DNA from: Pyxidicoccus fallax
GTDB taxonomy: Bacteria > Myxococcota > Myxococcia > Myxococcales > Myxococcaceae
Direction of reading: 5' to 3'
Length of the DNA: 64,000 bases
NCBI RefSeq assembly: GCF_012933655.1
Contig: NZ_JABBJJ010000008.1
Coordinates: 27,977 to 91,976 of the forward strand
Shown here piece after piece: positions 43,153 to 51,533 of this stretch (the first letter of the stretch is position 1; every line of letters starts with the position of its first letter). Position numbers and translations under genes: made by a program. The notes below the pieces were generated by a model. The model was not told the DNA's origin. It worked only from the letters and a program-made list of their open reading frames with translations, and made no database searches.

Positions 43153-44529
43153 GTGTCGAGGACAGGAGCGTGCGTCGCGGTGGGGCTGTGCCTGCTGCTG
43201 ACGGGTGGGGCCGCGGGCGGCGTGGCGGCGCCGCACGTGGGACGGCGGAGCGCGGGGCGGGCGGGGACGGCGGAGCAGCCCAGGACGGCGGAAGGCCTGG
43301 TGGAGGCCCCGCCCTTCACGGGAGGCTGGCTGCGTCCCGACGGCGGGCTCGTGCACGTGGGGCATGACGGCGTCGCGCCCTTTCTCATGGACTTCGCCTC
43401 CCGGCGGCGCTGGCGCCTGGAGCCGCGCGAGGACGGTGCGTGGGCGCTCGCGGGGAGTCAACCCGCTGCCCGCATCACGTGGAATGGCAGCCGGCCCTCA
43501 CTGACAGGCCTGGGCCCCGCGCCGCTCGTGCTGGAGCGGCTGCCGGCGCGCACCGAGGACGTCACCGTCCGCAACGGCGGCGTCACCCTCGCCGGGACGC
43601 TGTGGCTGCCGGCCGGTACGCCTCCCCGGGCCGGCGTGGTGCTGCTGCCGGACGCGGACATGGAGACGCGGCGGGCGCTGGAGCCCTACCCGAGCTTCCT
43701 CGTGCACCAGGGGCTGGCGGTGCTCACCTACGACAGGCGGGGCTCGGGGGGCTCGACGGGCAATGGCCGGCCGTGGGTGTCCGGCATGGACGTGCTGGCG
43801 GAGGACGGGCTCGCGGCGGCGCGGCTGTTGAGGGAGCGCGCCGGCCTGCGTGAGGGCGCGGTGGGGTTGATGGGGTTCGGCCAGGGGGCCTGGGCGGCGG
43901 TCCACGCGGCGTCGCGCGCGCCGGAGCTGACGGGCTTCCTCGTGCTGGTATCCGGGGGCGGCGGTCCCTTGTGGAAGCAGGAGCAGCACCGGCTGCGCAA
44001 CGAGGCGCGGCGCAAGGGCCTCACCGGGCCGGAGCTGGTGGAGCTGACGGAGTTCCTCGGCGTGCTCCACGACGCGCGCCTGTACGCGCCCGAGCGCGAG
44101 GAGAAGTCGCTGCGCACGCTCGACTTCCACCTCAAGCGCGCGAAGCGCCGGCGCTGGTACGCGGTGACGCCGCAGTCCCGCCACGAGGAGCTGCCGCTGC
44201 CCGGGATGCTGGAGCTTCAGCGGCTGCTGTGGAGCAACGTGCTGTCCTATGACCCGGCGGAAGACCTGGGACGGGTGCGCGGCCCGGTGCTCGCGCTGCT
44301 GGGCGAGAAGGACGAGGTGACGCCCGCGAGGCCCACGGCCAGCGCACTGTCCGCGGCACTCTCGCAGGCGGACAGCGACGTCCGGGCCGGCACCGTGACG
44401 GTGAAGGTGCTGGCCGGCGCCGACCACCGGCTCGTCCTGCCGGCGGACGCGAAGCAGCCCGGCGTGGAGACGATGGCGGAGGAGCTGTTCCCCTCGCTGG
44501 AGGCGTGGCTGCGCGGACTGGGGCGCTGA
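43153..44529 (+). CDS. secreted alpha/beta hydrolase-like protein lacking the nucleophile Ser
   Basis: This 458-residue protein has a signal peptide and an N-terminal domain of about 125 residues. An alpha/beta hydrolase domain follows (TLAGTLWLPAG onwards, with LTYDRRGSGGSTG at about 200). The nucleophile elbow, normally GXSXG, reads GFGQG at about residue 238, so the expected Ser is Gly. The Asp (LGEKDEVTP) and His (AGADHRLVLP) positions are kept. The protein may therefore be a catalytically dead homologue or use another residue. The start is GTG with GGGAGG upstream. It is followed by a hairpin and a convergent CAP gene. Confidence 0.83.
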   Translation: MSRTGACVAVGLCLLLTGGAAGGVAAPHVGRRSAGRAGTAEQPRTAEGLVEAPPFTGGWLRPDGGLVHVGHDGVAPFLMDFASRRRWRLEPREDGAWALAGSQPAARITWNGSRPSLTGLGPAPLVLERLPARTEDVTVRNGGVTLAGTLWLPAGTPPRAGVVLLPDADMETRRALEPYPSFLVHQGLAVLTYDRRGSGGSTGNGRPWVSGMDVLAEDGLAAARLLRERAGLREGAVGLMGFGQGAWAAVHAASRAPELTGFLVLVSGGGGPLWKQEQHRLRNEARRKGLTGPELVELTEFLGVLHDARLYAPEREEKSLRTLDFHLKRAKRRRWYAVTPQSRHEELPLPGMLELQRLLWSNVLSYDPAEDLGRVRGPVLALLGEKDEVTPARPTASALSAALSQADSDVRAGTVTVKVLAGADHRLVLPADAKQPGVETMAEELFPSLEAWLRGLGR

Positions 44530-44549
44530 GGCACCGTCGAAGGTGCCTC
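44528..44549. terminator. hairpin at the stop of the alpha/beta hydrolase-like gene
   Basis: GAGGCACC (44528-44535) pairs perfectly with GGTGCCTC (44542-44549), loop GTCGAA, overlapping the stop codon. There is no T-run; the convergent CAP gene ends 75 nt further on. Confidence 0.5.
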
Positions 44550-44624
44550 GAGGTGGGGCATGGACGCGGCGGTCCTGCCGATGCATCGAGCGTGATCGCG
44601 CGGACCGAAGCGCCGCCCGCGCAA

Positions 44625-45323
44625 TCAGTACGGCCGCTGGCCGACGTAGTTGCCCGGCGGCGCGTAGTTGCACACCCAGAGCTGCCACCTGGGGAACTGC
44701 GCGCCGAAGGGCGAGTTCTTGTCGCACACCTGCGTGGCGCAGCCGACGCGCTTCGTGGTGCGCCACACCACCTGCGTGTAGTGGCCACACATCTTGCCCG
44801 ACGCGCAGCTGTTGCTGGCGTAGTTGTAGTCCGCGACTTCCTCGGCCCAGTACCGCACCACGCCCGCCGTGGTGAAGTGGCCCGGCGTGGCGGCGGCCAG
44901 GTTCTCGCCGTAGTTGCCGCGGTTGGGGTTGTGCACGAACTCGCACTTCGCCGCGTACGCCCTCGCAGTCTCCTCCGCCTTCGTATCCCAGGTGAGCGGC
45001 TCCAGCGGCGGGTTGGCGGCGGGCGTCACCGAGGCCCGCACCGCGTTGTGCGTGTCGACCATGTCGCGCGCGAAGGCGGGCAGGGGGGTGCCCCCATCCG
45101 TGGGGGTCGTGCCCGCATCCGATGTGCCCGCATCCGTGGGCGTCGTGCCCGCATCCGTCGAGCCCCCATCCAGGGGCGTCTCGCCGGTCGTTCCCCCGTC
45201 ACGGGGCGTCTCGCCAGGGCGAGGCTCGTTGTCCGGGGGCGTCTCGTCGGAGCCGCAGCCGGTGGTGAGCCAGGGTACGAGAAGTCCCAGTGCCAGGAGG
45301 TGTCGGAAGGAGGAGCGGACCAT
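44625..45323 (-). CDS. CAP/SCP-domain lipoprotein (first of two)
   Basis: This 232-residue lipoprotein has LTTGC as lipobox and a 55-residue linker of PTDAG/GG repeats. A CAP (cysteine-rich secretory/SCP) domain follows over about 85-232 with DTHNAVRASVTP, NPNRGNYGENLAA, the CGHYTQVVW signature and WVCNYAPPGNY. CAP-domain proteins are secreted and bind lipids, sterols or partners; a proteolytic role is unproven. A near-copy lies 400 bp upstream, with a 67-codon gene between on the other strand, pointing to local duplication. Confidence 0.92.
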   Translation of the reverse strand: MVRSSFRHLLALGLLVPWLTTGCGSDETPPDNEPRPGETPRDGGTTGETPLDGGSTDAGTTPTDAGTSDAGTTPTDGGTPLPAFARDMVDTHNAVRASVTPAANPPLEPLTWDTKAEETARAYAAKCEFVHNPNRGNYGENLAAATPGHFTTAGVVRYWAEEVADYNYASNSCASGKMCGHYTQVVWRTTKRVGCATQVCDKNSPFGAQFPRWQLWVCNYAPPGNYVGQRPY

Positions 45324-45458
45324 GCCCGCGATTATCCGGACCCGGGGGCCGGGAGCAATCCCGCCCCATGTGAAATGCCGGATGGAAAGTTCCAGTGGCC
45401 CAGGGGGGGAGGAGCGCCCGGGCCCGGAGCCTGTTAGGCTTCCTGTCCGGAGGCCTCC

Positions 45459-45662
45459 ATGAGCAACGACCCCCAGAGCCGCGCGAGCAAGGTCTTCACG
45501 GCGCTCGAGGGCATGGACGAGTTCAGCGTCATGTCCGTCGAGCCGGACATGCGCAAGCTCAAGGTCGAGCTGGAGGGCAAGCGCGTGGCGGCCGAGGGAC
45601 GGCCGGAGAGCGTGCCCTCCAGTGTCTTCTCCCGGTTGCTCCGCCGCATCTTCCGCGGCTGA
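45459..45662 (+). CDS. small conserved-looking protein of unknown function
   Basis: This is a 67-codon gene with GGAGG at good spacing before the ATG. The product, MSNDPQSRASKVFTALEG..., has acidic, helical character (FSVMSVEPDMRKLKVELEGKRVAAEG) and a short basic C-terminus (RLLRRIFRG). It has no signal peptide or Cys. I do not recognise a family. It sits between the two CAP lipoprotein genes on the opposite strand, so it was not duplicated with them. Confidence 0.6.
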   Translation: MSNDPQSRASKVFTALEGMDEFSVMSVEPDMRKLKVELEGKRVAAEGRPESVPSSVFSRLLRRIFRG

Positions 45663-45729
45663 GCCACGCCTCATCGCGCGGGGCCTCTACGCCTCCGTCC
45701 GGACGCCGGGCGCGCGGGGCAGGGCGCCG

Positions 45730-46407
45730 TCAGTACGGACTCTGGCCGATGTAGTTGCCCGGCGGCGCGTAGTTGCACACCCAGTTCTGCCACGTGGGGT
45801 GCTGCGAGCCGAAGGGCGAGTTCTTGTTGCACATCACCGTGGCGCAGCCCACCTGCGTCGTCTTGCGCCACACCACCTGCGTGTAGTGGCCGCACACCTT
45901 GCCCTTCTTGCAGGTCCTCTTCATGAAGTCGTAGTCCACGGCCTCGTCCGCCCAGCTCTTCACCACGTCGGGCGTCGTCCACGCGCCGGGCGTGGCGGCG
46001 GCGAGGTTCTCCCCGAAGTCGCCCCGGTTGGGGTTGTGCTCGAACTTGCACTCCTTCGCCCAGGACGCGGCCTTCTTCGCCGCCGCGTCGGACCAGGTGA
46101 GGGGCGGCAGCGCGGGCTTCGGCGTGGGCTTCGCCTGGGCGCGCGCGCGGTTGTGCGCGGCCACCATGTCCCGCTCGAAGTCCTTCGCCGACGGCAGACC
46201 CGAGCGGGGCTGCTCCGTGCGCGCCGGAGCCGGAGCCGGAGCCGGAGTCCGGGACGGGGCCGGAGCCCGCTGCCGGGACGCCGTCACCGGCTGTTTCTGG
46301 GGCGTCGTGGACGGGCGCTGTGCCGCCTTGCCTCCCGAACCACAGCCGAGCAGTGGGGTGAGGAGGAGCAGTGCGGACCAGCGGATGAGGGACGAGGACG
46401 AACGCAT
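45730..46407 (-). CDS. CAP/SCP-domain lipoprotein (second of two)
   Basis: This 225-residue paralogue of the lipoprotein at 44.6-45.3 kb has lipobox LLGC near residue 22, an Ala/Pro/Thr-rich linker without DAG units, and a CAP domain with AHNRARAQ, NPNRGDFGENLAAATPG, VCGHYTQVVWRKT and WVCNYAPPGNYIGQSPY. The two domains share more than half of their residues by eye, while the linkers differ completely. It lies 104 nt upstream of the next gene on the same strand side (DUF1552 protein). Confidence 0.92.
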   Translation of the reverse strand: MRSSSSLIRWSALLLLTPLLGCGSGGKAAQRPSTTPQKQPVTASRQRAPAPSRTPAPAPAPARTEQPRSGLPSAKDFERDMVAAHNRARAQAKPTPKPALPPLTWSDAAAKKAASWAKECKFEHNPNRGDFGENLAAATPGAWTTPDVVKSWADEAVDYDFMKRTCKKGKVCGHYTQVVWRKTTQVGCATVMCNKNSPFGSQHPTWQNWVCNYAPPGNYIGQSPY

Positions 46408-46511
46408 GGGGCGCAATGATGCGCCAGAGCGTCCGTCCCCGCATGAGAACCGTGCGCGCCGGGCGGGACATGCGGGGGACACCCGCCTGCCCGCCCTGCC
46501 GCCGGAGGGAC

Positions 46512-47867
46512 TCAGGCCTTCAGGTCGGGCAGCGGCCCGGTGCCGTTGTCGCCGAAGGTGGTGATGCCCGGCACGCCCATGGCCTGCATCATGGAGATGT
46601 ACAGGTTGGCGAGCGGCGCCCCGTTGTAGCGGATGTGGCGGCCCGGGGTGATGACGCCGCCGCCGCTGCCGGCGACGAGGATGGGCAGGTTGTTGTGCTG
46701 GTGCGAGTTGCCGTCCGCGATTTCGCTGGAGAAGTACACCATCGAGTTGTCGAGCAGCGTCTTCCCGTTCGCCTCCTGGATGCCCTTCATGCGCTCCAGC
46801 AGGTACGCGTACTGCTCCACCTCCCACCGGTCGATGGTGGCGAGCGCCTCGTAGTTGGCATCCACCTTCTGGTGGTGCGAGTACGTGTGGTGCCCGCCGC
46901 TCAGGCCCAGGAAGCCGTACACCTTGTTGCTGCGCGCGTTGGCCAGCATGAAGGTGGCCACGCGGGTGAGGTCGCACTGGAAGGCCAGGACGATGAGGTC
47001 CATCATCACCTTCGTCTTCACGCGCGGGTCCTCGTTGTCGTCCGGCGAGATGCCCGGGTTGCACGACGGCCCGTCCGCCTCGATGGCCTCCACCTGCTTC
47101 TCCAAATCGCGCACGCCGGTGAAGTACTCGTCCAGCTTGCGCCGGTCCGTCGTGCCCAGCTGCGAGCGCAGCGAGGTGGCGTCGTCGCGCACGAAGTCGA
47201 TGATGCTCTTGCCGTACGCGCGGCGCTTCTCCAGCTGGGCCTGGGTGGCGTTCGGGTCGAAGCCGGCGAAGAGCCGGTCGAAGACGGCCTTGGGGCGCGT
47301 CTCCTTGGCCACCGGCGTGGTGGGACCGGCCCAGGCGATGTTGTTGGCGTACGGGCAGGCGTAGCCGGAGTCGCAGTTGCCGATGCCCTTGCCCGCGTCG
47401 TTGCCCAGCTCCAGCGAGGGGAAGCGGGTGGCCTTCCTCGCCGCCAGGTGGTTGGCGATGACCTGGTCCATGGAGATGCCGGCGCGGAAGTCGGTACCCT
47501 CCGTCTTGAAGGCCTTGGCGCAGCTCAGGAAGGCGGCGGTGGCGGCGGCGTGGTGGCCGTCGCCGTCCGGCCGGCCCGGGTCGTTGGCCAGTCCGCTGAT
47601 GACGAGCACGTCGTTCTTCACCGGCGCCAGGGGCTGGAGCGTGGGCGTCAGCTCCCAGTTCGTGCCGGTGCCGTTGGGCGTCCACTTCGGCATGTGGATG
47701 CCGTTGGGCGTGTAGAAGACGGCCAGCCTCCGGGGCGCGGAGCCGATGGCCGACTGGGCCTGGGCCCGCGCGGTGGCGGGCAGCATTCCCTCCAGGACGG
47801 GGAGCGCCATCAGCGCCCCCGCGCCGCGCAGGAACGTCCTCCGGGAGAGTTGGAACTTCTTGCTCAT
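46512..47867 (-). CDS. DUF1552 family exported protein
   Basis: This 451-residue protein has a twin-arginine signal (RRTFLRG at about 9-15) and the DUF1552 body with RLAVFYTPNGIHMPKWTP, ISGLANDPGRPDGDGHHAAATAAFLS, DLIVLAFQCDLTRVATFMLA, HHTYSHHQ and YFSSEIADGNSHQHNNLP. DUF1552 proteins, common in Planctomycetes and Myxococcota, almost always sit beside DUF1592/DUF1595 cytochrome-like proteins and are thought to form an envelope redox or hydrolytic pair. Its ATG overlaps the stop of that partner by 4 bp (ATGA), so the genes are translationally coupled. Confidence 0.93.
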   Translation of the reverse strand: MSKKFQLSRRTFLRGAGALMALPVLEGMLPATARAQAQSAIGSAPRRLAVFYTPNGIHMPKWTPNGTGTNWELTPTLQPLAPVKNDVLVISGLANDPGRPDGDGHHAAATAAFLSCAKAFKTEGTDFRAGISMDQVIANHLAARKATRFPSLELGNDAGKGIGNCDSGYACPYANNIAWAGPTTPVAKETRPKAVFDRLFAGFDPNATQAQLEKRRAYGKSIIDFVRDDATSLRSQLGTTDRRKLDEYFTGVRDLEKQVEAIEADGPSCNPGISPDDNEDPRVKTKVMMDLIVLAFQCDLTRVATFMLANARSNKVYGFLGLSGGHHTYSHHQKVDANYEALATIDRWEVEQYAYLLERMKGIQEANGKTLLDNSMVYFSSEIADGNSHQHNNLPILVAGSGGGVITPGRHIRYNGAPLANLYISMMQAMGVPGITTFGDNGTGPLPDLKA

Positions 47868-49564
47868 GGCTGGCGCACCTCCGTCTCGCCGCGCCGGTGG
47901 GTGAAGTGGTCGCTGAGGACGATGCTGAGGATGTAGTCGGTGAGGCGGCCGCCGCTGGCCTCGGCCGTGGCGGCGATTTCCTTCACCGCGCACTGGTCCG
48001 CCTCGGACAGGCCGCGGCCGAGCGCGTAGGTGAGCAGGTGCTCGGTGAGGCACGAGGGCAGCTTCGGGTCGTTCTTCACGAAGCTCCGCATGTCCTCGGC
48101 CCCGTGGAGGATGGTGCCGTCCGGCATGTCACCCGTGGCATCCACCGGCGCGCCGCTCACCTCCTGCAGCCGCCAGCGGCCGATGGGGTCGTAGTTCTCC
48201 AGCGCCAGCCCCAGCGGGTCCATCAGCATGTGGCAGCCCTGGCACGCCGGGTCGCTGCGGTGCAGCGCCATGCGCTCCTTCATCGTCATGTTCGGCTGGA
48301 TGGGCGGCGGCAGGTTCTCCACGTCCGGAGGCGGAGGCGGAGGCGCCATGCACAGCAGTTGTTCCAGCACCCACACTCCACGCTGCACCGGCGAGGTGCG
48401 GTCCGAGTTGGAGGTGACGGTGAGCAGCGAGCCGTGGCCGAAGATGCCCTGGCGGTCCGGGTAGGAGGACAGGTCCACGCGCACCGGCGTGCTGCTGCCC
48501 GGCGCGGGCAGGCCGTAGTGCCGGGCGAGCGTGTCATTCACATAGGTGAAGGGCGCGTCCACCAAGTCGCGCAGCTTGTGGTTGCCGTTGATGAACTCGC
48601 GGAAGACGAGCTGCGTCTCCTGGCGCATGGCCGAGCGCAGGCCCTCGTTGAAGGCGCCGTAGAGCGTCTTGTCCGGCTCCGCGGAGTCCAGCGCGCGGGT
48701 GTAGAGCCACTGGCCGGCGAAGTTGTCCACCAGGGCCTGGGCCTTGGGGTCCGCGAGCATGCGGCGCACCTGGGCCTCCAGCTCCTTCGGGTCGCCCAGC
48801 TTGCCCGCCTCGGCGGCGGACAGGAGCGCCTCGTCCGGCATGCTGCTCCACAGGAAGTAGGAGAGCCGGCTGGCCAGCTCGAAGTCACTGAGCCGGTGGG
48901 GCGTGGCGGCGTTGGGGTCCGGGTCCTTCTCCACGCGGAAGAGGAAGTGGGGCGACACCAGCACCGAGCGCAGCGCCAGCTTCACGCCCGCCTCGGGCGT
49001 GTCCCCGTGGCGCTTCGCCAGCGCGAGGAACTCCAGGAGCCGGTCCACCTCCTCCTTGGAGACGGTGCGGCGCCAGGCGCGGCGGGCGAAGCGCGAGAGG
49101 ATGTCCCGGGCGCACGGCTCCGGGTTGGCGGCGTCCAGCGTGCACGTGCGCAGGGTGCCCTTCTTCCAGGCCTCCTCCACGAGCTTCTCCGCCGCCGCGG
49201 AGTACTTCTCCATCAGGAGCGGCGACATGCTGAGCACGTCCGCGTTGTTGTCGAAGCCGTAGCCGTGGTCGTCCGTCGGGAAGTCGCGAGCGGGCCGGGT
49301 GGTGTCACCCAGCAGGTCCCTCACGGTGGCGTCGTACTCGGCGCGGTTGAGGCGGTGCAGGGTGACGCGGCCCGGGTCCTTCGCCGCGTCCTTGCAGGCG
49401 TTGTTCTGTCCATCCGTCGGTGGCGGGATGTCCAGGCCGGGCACCTCGCCGGGGAGCACCCGGGCCTGGGGTAGCTTGTCGCCATCACAGCCCGCGAGCA
49501 GCAGCAGGCAGCTCGCGCCGGCCAGCAGCCGCCAGCCGGGCCTTCTTCGAAACCTGGGTGTCAC
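47864..49564 (-). CDS. DUF1592/DUF1588 family cytochrome-like lipoprotein
   Basis: This 566-residue exported protein has a lipobox LLAGC near residue 24. It has the DUF1587-DUF1595-DUF1592-DUF1588-DUF1585 block seen in planctomycete-type proteins: LHRLNRAEYDATVRDLLG, SRFARRAWRRTVSKEEVDRLL, RLSDFELASRLSYFLWSSMPDEALL, VQRGVWVLEQLLCMAPPPPPPDVE and a single heme motif CQGCH near residue 455. The start is GTG (49564) with GGAGGGGGACGG upstream, because no ATG lies between the lipobox and the upstream stop. It is translationally coupled to the DUF1552 gene. Confidence 0.9.
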   Translation of the reverse strand: MTPRFRRRPGWRLLAGASCLLLLAGCDGDKLPQARVLPGEVPGLDIPPPTDGQNNACKDAAKDPGRVTLHRLNRAEYDATVRDLLGDTTRPARDFPTDDHGYGFDNNADVLSMSPLLMEKYSAAAEKLVEEAWKKGTLRTCTLDAANPEPCARDILSRFARRAWRRTVSKEEVDRLLEFLALAKRHGDTPEAGVKLALRSVLVSPHFLFRVEKDPDPNAATPHRLSDFELASRLSYFLWSSMPDEALLSAAEAGKLGDPKELEAQVRRMLADPKAQALVDNFAGQWLYTRALDSAEPDKTLYGAFNEGLRSAMRQETQLVFREFINGNHKLRDLVDAPFTYVNDTLARHYGLPAPGSSTPVRVDLSSYPDRQGIFGHGSLLTVTSNSDRTSPVQRGVWVLEQLLCMAPPPPPPDVENLPPPIQPNMTMKERMALHRSDPACQGCHMLMDPLGLALENYDPIGRWRLQEVSGAPVDATGDMPDGTILHGAEDMRSFVKNDPKLPSCLTEHLLTYALGRGLSEADQCAVKEIAATAEASGGRLTDYILSIVLSDHFTHRRGETEVRQP

Positions 49565-49873
49565 GTCTCCGTCCCCCTCCACACTCGCCCCATGCCCCCA
49601 ACGGCTTCGGGGCCGCCTGGGAGTAAGCAAGACGCTCACCAACGCCATGTGCGGAGTGGTGGACGGAAGGGAGTCGCTGAAGCAGGCTGGCGTGCGCTCT
49701 CCATCGCCTCCGGTGCGCCCGCGAGGGACAGGGAGGGAAGTGGATTTCCTTTCCTGGGAAGCCTCCGTGGACGGGAGAGGCGCCGCACGGCTGGTGCCCT
49801 CCCGGCCGGGTTGGGTCTGCGGGGCGAGCGGGGAAGGCACACCGTTACCCGAGGGGGCCTCGAGGACCTGGAT

Positions 49874-51508
49874 ATGACATCACCGCGTGCCGATGCCGTC
49901 GCCGACGACTTCCTGCTGTTGGTGAGTGTGCTGCCGGGGCCGTTGCAGGCGGCGGTCCGGGCGCTGCCGCCCCAGCAGGTGCTGGAGGTGGTGATGGACC
50001 TGGGCCGGCCGCCGGAGGCCCGGCTGGTGGACCGGGTGGAGCGGCTGCGCGAGGAGCCGGTGCTCCGGGAGGACCTGGAGCACGTGCTGGCCCAGGTGGG
50101 GCCGCCGGGGGACGACAACCGCGCCGGCATCGAGCGGACGCTGCACCGCGTCTCCGCCATCCGCAACCGCAAGGGCAAGGTGGTGGGCCTGACGCTGCGG
50201 GTGGGGCGCGCCATCTTCGGCACCATCGACATGCTGAAGGACCTCATCGGCTCCGGGCGCAACCTGCTCCTGTTGGGGCGGCCGGGCGTGGGGAAGACGA
50301 CGAAGCTGCGCGAGGTGGCGCGCGTGCTGGCGGATGATTTGCGCAAGCGCGTCATGGTGGTGGACACCTCCAACGAGATTGGCGGCGACGGCGACGTGCC
50401 GCACCCGGGCATTGGCGCCGCGCGGCGGATGCAGGTGTCCCGCCCGGACCGGCAGCACGACGTGATGATTGAAGCCGTCGAGAACCACATGCCGGAGGCC
50501 ATCATCGTCGACGAGATTGGCACCTCGGCGGAGGCCTCGGCGGCGCGGACCATCGCCGAGCGCGGCGTGCAGTTGGTGGCCACGGCGCACGGCAACACGC
50601 TGGAGAACCTGGTGCTCAACCCCACCCTGTCGGACCTCGTGGGCGGGGTGCACACGGTGACGCTGAGCGACGAGGAGGCGCGGCGGCGCAACACGCAGAA
50701 GACCATCAGCGAGCGCAAGGCGCCGCCCACCTTCGACATCGTGGTGGAGATGGTCAGCCGCGACGAGGTGCTGGTGCACGCGGACACGGCGGACTCGGTG
50801 GACCGGCTGCTGGCGGGCATGGACGTGGGGGGCGAGCGCCGCAAGCAGGACGCCGTCTCCGGGCAGGTGGAGGTGGTGGAGACGAAGGCGGCGCCGTCAC
50901 CGCTGCCCGCGCTGCGGCCGGGGCGGACGGCGGGGCCGCCGGGGACCTTGGGAGTCAGGGGCGCGGAGAACGTCCACGCGCGGACGCCCGGCATGGGCGG
51001 CACGACGAAGGTCTACGCGCACGCCGTCAGCAGGGATTTGCTGACGAAGGTGCTGCGGGAGCTGGCGGTGGACGTGCGGCTGGTGAGCCGGCTGGACGCG
51101 GCGGACATGGTGGTGACGCTGCGCTCGCGGGCCAATGACCCGCGGCTGCGGCGCACAGCGGAGAAGACGGGGGCGCGCGTGGAGGTGGTGAAGCGCAACA
51201 GCTCCGCGGAGCTGCGCCGCGTGCTGAAGACGGCCTTCCACGTGGTGGAGGGCGTGGACGAGGACCAGGTGCGCGAGGCGGTGGCCGAGGTGGAGCACGC
51301 GATTGAGCGCGTGCTCAGCGAGGGCGTCTCGGTACCGCTGGCGCCGCGCCCGCCGAGGCTGCGCAAGCTGCAGCACCGGCTGGTGAGCCGCTACCACCTG
51401 GAGGCGGTGAGCCACGGCAGCGAGCCGGTGCGCCACCTCACCATCTACCCGCTGGGCGCGGAGGTGGACGCCGCGCTCGCGCAGGAGGAGGCCGAGGGGA
51501 CGGCATAG
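49874..51508 (+). CDS. SpoIIIAA-like AAA ATPase with R3H domain
   Basis: This 544-residue cytoplasmic protein has a P-loop ATPase of the SpoIIIAA/ycf45 class: GRNLLLLGRPGVGKTTKLREVARVLADDLRKRVMVVDTSNEIGGDGDVPHPGIGAARRM. Walker A is GRPGVGKTT, and the Asp-rich strand is EAIIVDEIGTSAEASAARTIAERG. The C-terminus has an R3H-type nucleic-acid-binding motif (RLRKLQHRLVSRYHLEAVSHGSEPVRHLTIYP). Proteins of this layout occur in many bacteria and plastids; their role is poorly known but binding of ssDNA or RNA is expected. The start was set at MTSPRADAV. Confidence 0.9.
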   Translation: MTSPRADAVADDFLLLVSVLPGPLQAAVRALPPQQVLEVVMDLGRPPEARLVDRVERLREEPVLREDLEHVLAQVGPPGDDNRAGIERTLHRVSAIRNRKGKVVGLTLRVGRAIFGTIDMLKDLIGSGRNLLLLGRPGVGKTTKLREVARVLADDLRKRVMVVDTSNEIGGDGDVPHPGIGAARRMQVSRPDRQHDVMIEAVENHMPEAIIVDEIGTSAEASAARTIAERGVQLVATAHGNTLENLVLNPTLSDLVGGVHTVTLSDEEARRRNTQKTISERKAPPTFDIVVEMVSRDEVLVHADTADSVDRLLAGMDVGGERRKQDAVSGQVEVVETKAAPSPLPALRPGRTAGPPGTLGVRGAENVHARTPGMGGTTKVYAHAVSRDLLTKVLRELAVDVRLVSRLDAADMVVTLRSRANDPRLRRTAEKTGARVEVVKRNSSAELRRVLKTAFHVVEGVDEDQVREAVAEVEHAIERVLSEGVSVPLAPRPPRLRKLQHRLVSRYHLEAVSHGSEPVRHLTIYPLGAEVDAALAQEEAEGTA

Positions 51509-51515
51509 GCGCCCC

Positions 51516-51529
51516 CCGGCCGTGGCCGG
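51516..51529. terminator. short hairpin between convergent genes
   Basis: CCGGCC-GT-GGCCGG (51516-51529) is a perfect palindrome between the stops of the R3H ATPase and the M3 peptidase genes. The two-base centre means a slightly shorter RNA stem. Confidence 0.4.
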
Positions 51530-51533
51530 AAGG

